Positions 44,745-52,800 of a stretch of 64,000 bases of DNA are shown in pieces. The stretch comes from Lewinellaceae bacterium. GTDB lineage: Bacteria > Bacteroidota > Bacteroidia > Chitinophagales > Saprospiraceae. A program made the position numbers and the translations under genes. The notes under the pieces were generated by a model. The model made no database searches, was not told where the DNA came from, and saw only the letters and a program-made list of their open reading frames with translations. The stretch spans positions 2,356,001 through 2,420,000 of the forward strand of contig JACJYR010000001.1 in the NCBI GenBank assembly GCA_020636005.1, read 5' to 3'. How positions within the stretch are numbered: position 1 is the stretch's first letter; each line of letters begins with the position of its first letter.

Positions 44745-45518
44745 GTAGATTGTTTTTAATAACTGCTTGGCAGGACAAGTCTTTGTTCCGAAAAATCGTC
44801 CCCCCAAAAAAGCTTTTTATTAGATGTGATTACTGAATCTATGCTCAGAGGCAATGGGGCAAAGGCAAATGACTGTTAACGGTTACCTTTCTGCTACAAG
44901 AGGTATTTTTCAGCGATATGCTTTGATCAAAGATTGGATCTTCCGCAATTTGTATGGGCAAAAGCCTGTTCCCGAAAGGCATTGTACAAGCGATTTTCGA
45001 GCAGTTTGTAAATTAATAACTGAAAGGATTTGCAAGAGTTGGAGCCGAGAAAATGGGAACAGCCGCATTGGGATCGGCTACGTTTATTTCTACGGCAAAG
45101 GCACTGGGGCTGGTTAGGCTAAGAATTTTCAATGGCCGAAATTAATAATTTTATCCTTTAGGATCGAAGGAAAAATAAAATGACTATATTATTTTTAAAA
45201 AACCCCTCCATTGCTGGGGTTTTCAAAATCAAAATGGTGGAGTTATTTTTTCATCGTTACCTATTCAAAATTGGATAGAAGGGTTAGATTGTAAAATTGC
45301 ATCCAACAAACGATAAAAGTTACCTTTTTTACGGGATTTTCTGCCCGTTAATGAAGGCGTACTCGCTATCTTTCCAGCGGTTTTTGCACCAAAGGCCAAA
45401 ACGAAACTGTCCAAATAATTTAACCAAACCTTGCGGGGAAAAGGTTTTTTCCAAGGTAGTCCCAACAATAATGCGGGGATTATTTTGCCTTTGAACCCAA
45501 ACAAAAAAACATCCAGCT
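44745..45518. other. Intergenic region with a MITE-like copy
   Basis: No gene is supported in 774 bases. Copy C lies at 45160-45260. TATTTTGCC at about 45481 could be a -7 box for the cysteine protease gene. The region 44850-45120 has an open frame of 87 codons but no recognisable protein. Confidence 0.5.
45160..45260 (+). repeat. MITE-like element, copy C
   Basis: The termini AGGATCGAAGGAAAAATAA and TTATTTTTTCATCGTTAC are nearly identical to copy B. Hairpin 1 is replaced by an AT-rich arm; hairpin 2 (AAAACCCC ... GGGGTTTT) is perfect. Confidence 0.85.
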
Positions 45519-47087
45519 ATGCCAATCAGAATGGAAAAAGACCCGGAACAGGAGCAACCCCGAAGAGATGACTCCCCCGAGCGCAATACAGGCGGCGGCA
45601 TCGGCGGGGGGCTTGGCCAGTTGTTGCCCTTCCTTTTGATGTTTGTTTTCAAGAGGCCCAAAATTCTCATCCCCGTCCTCCTTGTGGGTGCTATCTGGTA
45701 CTTCTTTTTTGGAGGGAGCCAAATGTTTTCAGGCGGTGTGCAGGGAGGAGAGGAAGATTCCGGGCCTTCGCAGTTTTCCTTCGGTGCCACACTCAGCGAG
45801 GCGGAGTACGACAAAGCCGATGTGTTTGAACCCCTTTCTGCCACTTATGGAGGTGCTGAGAACCAACTGCCCCCTGCTGTCTCCCTGTTGAAATATGCCC
45901 CCAAACGGATGCACCAGGGAGAGCAAGGCTCCTGCGTCGGTTGGGCCAGCTCGTATGCCGCCCGCACCATCCTGCAGGCCAGGGCCACCGGTGCCGACCC
46001 CAACAGTGTGGCGTTCAGCCCGGCCTACCTCTACAACCAGATCGCCCTCGATGGCTGCCAGGGCGCCTACATGAACAATGCGATGGAGACCCTGCTACAG
46101 CACGGCGACCTGCCTTTTTCTAAATTCAGCTATGACGATCGCAGTTGCGACCGCCAGCCCAACCAGTCGCAGGCCAACGAAGCCGCCCAGTTCCGCATCA
46201 AAGGCTACAACCGCCTGTCGCAGGGCGGCAACAATTATGGCCTTGACATGCAGGGGGTTAAACAGCACCTGGCACAGGGCGCACCCGTCGTCATCGGCAT
46301 GATGGTGGGAGGCACCTTCATGCACCAGATGATGGGCCGGGGCACCTGGCAACCCACCCAGCGGGATTACAGCGGATACGGCTTCAGCGGCCACGCCATG
46401 TGCGTGATCGGCTACGACGACAACAAGCAGGCGGTGCAGATCATGAACTCCTGGGGCCCGGAGTGGGGCGACAACGGCACGGCTTGGGTGCCTTATGATG
46501 CATTTCAAAATTTCACCAAGGAGGCTTACGGTCTCTACCCCATGGGAGACGCCGCCAAATACGACCCCAACAAACTGGCCGTCAGGTTTGGCTTGGTGGA
46601 AAATGAATCGCAGACACTCATCCCCCTGCAGGCGGCCGGCGACCACGTGTTCCGCACCCGTGCCCCCATGCGCTTGGGCACGAAGTTCAAAGTGGCCATC
46701 ACCAACTCCATAGAATGCTATGTATATGTGTTCGGCCAGGAAACGGACGGGTCGAGCTACGTGCTTTTCCCTTATACCGAAAAACACTCGCCCTACTGCG
46801 GCATCACCGGCACCCGCCTCTTCCCGAAAGACCACTCCATGACGCCCGACGACAAGGGCAAACGGGACTACATCGCCATCGTCGTTTCCAAAAAACAGCT
46901 TGACTGGAACGTGCTGAATAGCCGCATCAACACCAGCCGCCAGGGCAGCTACGTCGGAAAAGTAAGGGAGGCCGTGGCGCAGGAGGAAGTGCCCAACGTG
47001 AAGTTCAATGTACCTGACGCCGTAGATTTCAGCTGCGAGCTAAATGGGAAGAATGTGGTGGCGACGGTGATCGAGATTGATAAGTAA
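45519..47087 (+). CDS. Membrane-anchored papain-family (C1) cysteine protease with DUF4384-like domain
   Basis: The 522-residue protein has a Gly-rich cytoplasmic start, a membrane helix (ILIPVLLVGAIWYFFFGG, about 49-66) and a C1 protease domain at about 110-345. Catalytic residues are readable: Gln133 (oxyanion), Cys139 in QGSCVGWA, His292 in GHAMCVIGYD, Asn310 in MNSWGPEWG. A C-terminal beta domain (about 365-470; FKVAITNSIECYVYVFGQETDGS, VLFPYTEKHSPY) fits DUF4384, which follows C1-like domains in several Bacteroidota proteins. ATG 45531 is an alternative start. The substrate is unknown; it probably faces the periplasm. Confidence 0.87.
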   Translation: MPIRMEKDPEQEQPRRDDSPERNTGGGIGGGLGQLLPFLLMFVFKRPKILIPVLLVGAIWYFFFGGSQMFSGGVQGGEEDSGPSQFSFGATLSEAEYDKADVFEPLSATYGGAENQLPPAVSLLKYAPKRMHQGEQGSCVGWASSYAARTILQARATGADPNSVAFSPAYLYNQIALDGCQGAYMNNAMETLLQHGDLPFSKFSYDDRSCDRQPNQSQANEAAQFRIKGYNRLSQGGNNYGLDMQGVKQHLAQGAPVVIGMMVGGTFMHQMMGRGTWQPTQRDYSGYGFSGHAMCVIGYDDNKQAVQIMNSWGPEWGDNGTAWVPYDAFQNFTKEAYGLYPMGDAAKYDPNKLAVRFGLVENESQTLIPLQAAGDHVFRTRAPMRLGTKFKVAITNSIECYVYVFGQETDGSSYVLFPYTEKHSPYCGITGTRLFPKDHSMTPDDKGKRDYIAIVVSKKQLDWNVLNSRINTSRQGSYVGKVREAVAQEEVPNVKFNVPDAVDFSCELNGKNVVATVIEIDK

Positions 47088-47091
47088 GGTT

Positions 47092-47201
47092 AGGATCGAA
47101 GGAAAAATAATCCCGATTTCACATCGGGGTTATTTTTAAAAAAACCTTCTAGTGCTGGGGTTTCAACATCAAAATAGGGAAGTTATTTTTTCACTGTTAC
47201 T
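47092..47201 (+). repeat. MITE-like element, copy D
   Basis: It starts 4 bases after the protease stop. Hairpin 1 is kept with one wobble (AATCCCGAT ... ATCGGGGTT, loop TTCAC). The right half is more diverged (TTTTTTCACTGTTACT). Confidence 0.82.
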
Positions 47202-47205
47202 TATA

Positions 47206-47263
47206 ATTGTGTTTGGGTGTTTTGGCGCTGAGCATTGAAAACACATAAACACCCAAACACAAT
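47206..47263. repeat. 17-bp inverted repeat between protease gene and purA
   Basis: ATTGTGTTTGGGTGTTT (47206-47222) and its exact complement (47247-47263) flank a 24-base loop. The arms are made of GTGTTTGGGTGTTT words. It ends 3 bases before the purA stop and may act as a two-way terminator, though it has no T-run. Confidence 0.75.
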
Positions 47264-47266
47264 AAC

Positions 47267-48553
47267 TCACACTTCCGCACCGACATTTTTCAAAATCAAA
47301 CTGCTGCGCTCTGGCCCGGTGGAGACCATCGTGATGGGGACGCCGAGTTTTTCTTCTAAAAATGACAGGTAGCCTTTGGCGGCGGCGGGCAATTCATCAA
47401 ATTCGTGAATATCGGCCAATGATTGCTGCCAGCCATCGAAACTTTCATAGAAGGGTTTTACGGGAACGCCGCAGAGGTCGTAGGGCAGTTCCATCCTGTT
47501 TTTCCCTTCGTAAAAATAGTGGGTAGCAGCTTTTATTTCTTTGAAAATATTGAGCACGTCAATCTTGGTGATGGCGAGTTGAGTCACGCCGTTCAGCATG
47601 ATGGTGTAGCGCAATTGCGGCAAATCAATCCAGCCGCAGCGGCGGGGGCGGCCAGTTGTCGAGCCAAATTCAGCCCCCTCTTTGCGGAGGAGTTCGCCCA
47701 TTTCATCTTCCAGTTCGGTGGGAAACGGGCCGCTGCCGACCCTGGTGCAATAGGCTTTCGTGATACCGATGACTTCGCCAATGGTGCGGGGCGCTACGCC
47801 GAGGCCGCTGCAAACACCTGCGGTCACGGTATTGGAAGAGGTGACGTAGGGATAGGTGCCGAAATCAATGTCGAGCATGGAGCCTTGTGCGCCTTCAGCC
47901 AGTATTTTTTTCCCTTGCGACAATTGGTCGTTGATGAAATATTCACCGTCCACCAGCTTGAGCGAACGCAGCGTTTCCAACGCCCCGAACCAGTTTTTCT
48001 CTTCTTTTTCGAGGTCAAAATCAATAGCTGGCAGTGCTTCGAGCAGGCCAAGGTGTTTTTGCTTCAGATTGTTGTAACGTTGTTGAAATTCATCGAGCAA
48101 TATATCTCCTACCCGCAGGCCATTGCGGCCTGTTTTGTCCATGTACGTGGGGCCGATGCCTTTAAGGGTAGAGCCTATTTTTTCTTTGCCTTTTGCAGCT
48201 TCGTTGGCCGCATCGAGGTAGCGGTGGGTAGGCAGGATGAGGTGGGCTTTTTTGGAAACGAGCAGGCGGCTGCGGTATTCGAAGCCAGCGCTGTCGAGGT
48301 TTTCAAGCTCCTTTTTCAGGGTGGTGGGGTCAATGACCACGCCATTGCCGATGAGGTTGATCAGTCCTGCCCGGAAGATGCCGGAAGGCACGGTGTGCAG
48401 CACGAATTTCTTCCCGTCGAACTTTAGGGTGTGCCCTGCATTTGGGCCACCCTGGAAACGGGCTACCACGTCGTAGCTTTTCGCCAGATAATCAACAATC
48501 TTTCCTTTTCCCTCGTCGCCCCATTGCAGGCCAAGGATTACGTCTATTGCCAT
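47267..48553 (-). CDS. purA: Adenylosuccinate synthetase
   Basis: PurA makes adenylosuccinate from IMP, aspartate and GTP in the AMP branch of purine synthesis. The 428-residue protein has the N-terminal GLQWGDEGKGKIVD loop, GGPNAGHT, GIGPTYMDK, the GSGPFPTE and GSTTGRPRRCGW segments, and the GTP-binding TKIDVL. Length and motifs are standard. A Fur-family gene lies upstream on the same strand, about 80 bases away. Confidence 0.97.
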   Translation of the reverse strand: MAIDVILGLQWGDEGKGKIVDYLAKSYDVVARFQGGPNAGHTLKFDGKKFVLHTVPSGIFRAGLINLIGNGVVIDPTTLKKELENLDSAGFEYRSRLLVSKKAHLILPTHRYLDAANEAAKGKEKIGSTLKGIGPTYMDKTGRNGLRVGDILLDEFQQRYNNLKQKHLGLLEALPAIDFDLEKEEKNWFGALETLRSLKLVDGEYFINDQLSQGKKILAEGAQGSMLDIDFGTYPYVTSSNTVTAGVCSGLGVAPRTIGEVIGITKAYCTRVGSGPFPTELEDEMGELLRKEGAEFGSTTGRPRRCGWIDLPQLRYTIMLNGVTQLAITKIDVLNIFKEIKAATHYFYEGKNRMELPYDLCGVPVKPFYESFDGWQQSLADIHEFDELPAAAKGYLSFLEEKLGVPITMVSTGPERSSLILKNVGAEV

Positions 48554-48556
48554 GTC

Positions 48557-48638
48557 GGTGAATTGGTTGAATTGGCGGATTGGTGAATAAGGTAGGGAAC
48601 CAGCCCTGTTTACTAACTCACCAATTCACCAATTCACG
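48557..48638. repeat. GTGAATTGG-word inverted repeat between fur-like gene and purA
   Basis: GGTGAATTGGTTGAATTGG at 48557 faces CCAATTCACCAATTCAC at 48621. The arms are imperfect complements built of nine-base GTGAATTGG words. The right arm contains the TGA stop of the Fur-family gene (minus strand), so the repeat defines its last codon. Confidence 0.7.
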
Positions 48639-49107
48639 ATTTGTTTTGCATTTTGTCGCAGGCCCCGTTGCAGTCGCCAAACAGGTTGAGCGAGTGGTAG
48701 GTGACATTGAATTTGAGCATTTCGCCCATGGTGTCCTTTATTGGCTGGATGCGAGGATCACAAAACTCGAACACCTTGCCACAATCGTTGCAGATAAGGT
48801 GATCGTGTTGTTTGTAGCCGTAGGATTTTTCGTAGAGGGCCAGGTTTTTCCCGAATTGGTGCCGCTTCACGAGGTCGCAGGTGACCAGCAGTTCCAGGGT
48901 GTTATAGACCGTGGCGCGGCTCACCCGGTAGCTTTGGTTCTTCATGTGGATGTACAAGGCCTCGGCATCGAAGTGGTCACTCCGCCGGTAAATCTCTTCG
49001 AGGATGGCAAAACGCTCCGGTGTTTTTCGGAAGGCATTCTGCTCCAGGTGGGAAGCGAAGATGTTTTTTACTTCCTGGATTATGGATTCTTCATTTCTCG
49101 CATTCAT
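48634..49107 (-). CDS. Fur family transcriptional regulator
   Basis: The 157-residue metal-dependent DNA-binding protein has the winged helix at residues 20-90 (RKTPERFAILEEIYRRSDHFDAEALY, residues 27-52; RVSRATVYNTLELL recognition helix) and the dimerisation/metal part with HDHLICNDCGKVFEF and a second Cys pair (CNGAC). These match Fur/PerR/Zur. Which metal or signal it senses is not clear; the HDH and two CxxC-like pairs fit all three. It may be co-transcribed with purA downstream. Confidence 0.92.
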   Translation of the reverse strand: MNARNEESIIQEVKNIFASHLEQNAFRKTPERFAILEEIYRRSDHFDAEALYIHMKNQSYRVSRATVYNTLELLVTCDLVKRHQFGKNLALYEKSYGYKQHDHLICNDCGKVFEFCDPRIQPIKDTMGEMLKFNVTYHSLNLFGDCNGACDKMQNKS

Positions 49108-49255
49108 GCTTCGTCTTTTCAGAAAAGAACAACAAAGGTAGGTAAAAGGTCAATAATTGGCAGCCAGAGAAAACGGGGGGCAAAGGTAACAGACGGGCTG
49201 GGTTTTTGGCCGCCTTTACGGTCAGATGATTCGGGTGCTTCCCATAACGATGGGT

Positions 49256-49309
49256 CGTAACGTCGGCTTTAGCCGGCGTACCCTTTCGCCGGCTAAAGCC
49301 GACGTTACG
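49256..49309. repeat. Perfect 23-bp inverted repeat
   Basis: Arms at 49256-49278 and 49287-49309 are exact complements around TACCCTTT. The arm holds CGTCGGCTTTAGCCGGCG, which is itself partly self-complementary (CGGCTnnAGCCG), so a cruciform or nested hairpin is possible. There is no T-run. Confidence 0.85.
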
Positions 49310-49473
49310 TTGCCAAACCCATAGCTTTGTTAAGCTCTCAAATGATTCGATAACTGACAAGGAAAACCAGGGGTAGGGCGGTATTTTTCTTTTAAACAAT
49401 TATGGACACGCACACCGCTCTCCCAAAGTCCCTTTCCTTTCAGCCATGAAAAACGGTACCGCATTTCAAAAAC

Positions 49474-49670
49474 GTTAGCAAAGAATTGTCAAGGCAAGTA
49501 GGTGGGCTAAATGATTCGACAGCATTGGTGCTGTTTGAAATTGTTGGGTAGCCGTTTGAAATCGAAGATGCACGTAAGTAAATTGCTGGGATTCAGCCAT
49601 TTACAACAATTGACAACAAAGTCAAACCATTTTCAAACCATGTCAAATCAAACTACTGCTTAAACGGTGT
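49474..49670 (+). promoter_or_regulatory. Upstream block shared with the 18540 gene (copy 2)
   Basis: It has the same ordered words as 18139-18302, with an extra insertion of about 20 bases after the second GTTTGAAAT (AGATGCACGTAAGTAAATTG). It ends just upstream of the promoter candidate. Confidence 0.65.
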
Positions 49671-49703
49671 ATTTGGAATATTTAAGAATGAATATTGGCT
49701 TGT

Positions 49704-49737
49704 TTTGGAAATAATAGCCAACAATTTTTAATTTCGC
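49704..49737 (+). promoter_or_regulatory. Promoter candidate for the thioredoxin/SprB gene
   Basis: TTTG at 49704-49707, a 21-base spacer, and TAATTTCGC at 49729-49737 fit the Bacteroidota promoter pattern. The leader would be about 145 bases. Confidence 0.5.
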
Positions 49738-49885
49738 CAAAATTGTAAGTTCTTATTCTCACCTGGGTGGCAGGTTCTTTTCGGCCACCAAAGTTTCCCA
49801 AAACTGATTTTGCAAAAAGAACGGTCGTTTTCTCTCTTGGCACCAGTATCGAGTTTTTTCACCAAACACCTAATTATTTCCATTT

Positions 49886-52800
49886 ATGAAGCATTTTTTA
49901 CTAATCTCCCTATGCCTGCTTACCAGCCTGGCAGCTTTCGCCCAATTGCCTCCGGGCAGTACGGCACCCAACTGGACGATGACCGATATCAACGGTACAT
50001 CGCATACCTTGTACAACTACCTGGACAATGAAAAAGTGGTCTTTCTGGACTTTTCTGCTACCTGGTGCGGCCCTTGCTGGAACTACCACAACACCCATGC
50101 TTTCAAAGATTTGTATAATACGTATGGCCCGCCTGGCTCCAACAAGGTTATGGCTTTTATGATCGAGGGCGACGAGGATACCAATACGGCCTGCCTTTAC
50201 GGCCCTACGGGCTGTGTGGGCGGTACGCAGGGTAACTGGGTATCGGGAACTCCTTATCCCATCATAGACGACCATACGATGGTCAGTGCTTATGGCATAG
50301 GCTACTACCCTACCATTTATGGCGTTTGCCCGGATAAGAAAATTTACGAGGTAGGCCAGGTGCCGGAGCAGCAATTATGGGATTTTGCTAAAGGATGCTC
50401 TGCCCCTACGGTTCAGCTCGTTTCTTCCACCAACAACGACTGTTTCGGGCAAAGTAACGGCAGCATTACTGTCACTGCTGTGGGAGGGATCACCCCCTTT
50501 TCCTATGCATGGAGCAATGGGGCCAGTACCCAAAACCTGTCCAACCTGCCCGCAGGCAATTATACGCTGACGGTTACTGGCTCTTTGGGCGGCACCAAGA
50601 GTTTTGGGCCTATTACCATCACGCAGCCCCAAAACCCTGTCGAGGCCAACTTGTCCAGCTTCACCCCCGCCGGCTGTGGCGGCCTGGGCGGCACGGCTAC
50701 CGTTATCGCCAGTGGCGGCACACCTGGCTATAACTATCTGTGGAATACCGGTGCCACGACCCAACAGGTTTTCAACCTTGCCCCTGGCGCTTACAGCGTT
50801 ACAGTTACGGATTTAAACGGCTGCACCGATAATATCCAGAATATCGTGATTGAGCCTCCAGTGCTTCCAACTGCTTCGGCATCGGCTCCTGGCCTGCTGA
50901 CCTGTTCCCAGCCTATGATAACCCTCAACGGTAGCGGTTCGACTACCGGGCCAGATATTGACTATACCTGGACAACCAGCGACGGCCACATCGTTTCCGG
51001 CGGGAATACCCTGGACAATTGTGTCGTAGATGCCCCTGGTACCTATAGCCTCCTTGTTCTAAATTCCGCCAGCACCTGCTCGGCCTGGGCATCCGTCGCC
51101 GTATCACAGGATATTTCGGCACCTACAGCCACTGCCGCTACGCCCGGCGAACTGACCTGTACCACTACCCAACTTACGCTGGTGGGCCTTGGCAGTTCCG
51201 GGCCTGGGTATTCTATTTTGTGGACGACGGTGGGCGGTAATATTGTTTCCGGGGCTACCACCCTCAATCCCGTGGTCAATGCAGCAGGAACCTACACCCT
51301 GACTATCACAAAAACTGCAAATGGTTGTACAGGCAGTTCGAATACCGTCGTGACTTCCAATACGACACCGCCCAATATTTCTGCCAGTGGGGGCGAGATT
51401 ACCTGTACCTCATCCTCTGTGCAGCTCGCCGGCAACTCGACCACCAATGGCGTGACCTATTCCTGGACAGGGCCTAATGGATTTACCTCCAGCCAGCAAA
51501 ACCCAACGGTTTCGCAGCAGGGAGCCTATACCTTGAAAGTAACCCAAACCAGTTCGGGGTGCTCCACGACAGCACAGGCCCAGGTTTTGGAAAACAATGC
51601 CCCGCCGGCCATTTCGGCCGCGGGAGGTACTATCAACTGTCTCCAGTCATCGGTAGCACTAACCGGAAACTCCAATGCAGTTGGTTCCACTTACTCCTGG
51701 ACCGGGCCGAATGGTTTCACGTCCAGCCTGCAGTCTCCTTCCGTCAATGAGCAAGGCAATTACCTTTTGACAGTAACTGCCCCCAATGGCTGCACAAAGG
51801 ACGCCACAGCTGTGGTCAACGTTAATACTACCCCTCCTACAGCGAACGCCGGTTCAAATGGCGTAATGAACTGCCACGTCAATTCCATTGTGCTGAACGG
51901 TACAGGTTCTTCCAGTGGCAGCCAATTCAGTTACTTATGGACCACCACAAACGGCCACCTGCTTTCCGGGGAAAACACATTGACGCCAACCGTGGATGCA
52001 ATAGGCGATTATGCCCTATTGGTGACCAACAATAACAATGGCTGCACCCAGGCAGCTGCCACTGCAGTTACCCAAACGCCGGCGGTGACAGCCGGGCTTA
52101 GCTCCCAAACGAATATCAGCTGTTTTGGAAATGCCAACGGCACTGCAACTGTGCAGGCCGGCGGTGGCAATGGCAGTTACACGTATGCCTGGTCGAACGG
52201 ACAGTCAAATGCTACTGCGTCGAATCTCAGCGCAGGTTCTTATTCCGTGACCGTCACCGATGGTGAAAACTGCACAGCAAGCCAAACGGTCGCTATTTCA
52301 CAACCCAATGAACTAGTGGTCACCACCTCTACCACTGCCCAAACGGCGCCGGGGGTTAACGATGGGACAGCCTCGGCAAACATTACGGGCGGCACGGGCA
52401 GCTATACCTACGCATGGAGCAACGGAGCAACCAATGATTTAATTACAGGCCTGGCTCCCGGCAACTACACCGTGTCCGTTACCGATGCAAATGGTTGTGT
52501 CAAAATAAAGACTGTAACGGTCAATGCCTTTGGCTGCGCCGTCTCTGCCGCTACCAGTGAAACAGACGTAACCTGCAACGGGGCTGCAAATGGTACTGCG
52601 GGTATTTCGCTTTCCAATGCCCTGGAACCATACACCTACGCATGGAGCAACGGCGAAACTACGGCGAACATCACAGGCCTTGTTCCTGGCACTTACACTG
52701 TTTCTGCCACGGACGATAATGGCTGCGAGGTGGTTGCTTCCATAGAGGTGGAAGAACCTGCGGTTTTGAACGCCAATGTGACTTCTACTGCTGTGACTGC

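Larger units (their letters stand above)
49108..49885 (+). other. Intergenic region before the thioredoxin/SprB gene
   Basis: The 778 bases contain a perfect 23-bp inverted repeat (49256-49309), the block shared with the 18540 upstream region (49474-49670) and a promoter candidate (49704-49737). TACCTTTG on the minus strand at 49133-49140 may serve the Fur-family gene. No gene is seen. Confidence 0.6.

Noticed and set aside
44854..45117. 87-codon frame (MGQRQMTVNGYL...) in the 44745-45518 gap
   Set aside because: No homology features, a composition like non-coding DNA, and no promoter or ribosome-site support. It is possibly a decayed gene, but that cannot be shown.
47423..48427. 334-codon plus-strand frame over purA
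   Set aside because: PurA on the minus strand is full length with all motifs, and the opposite frame has no identifiable protein.
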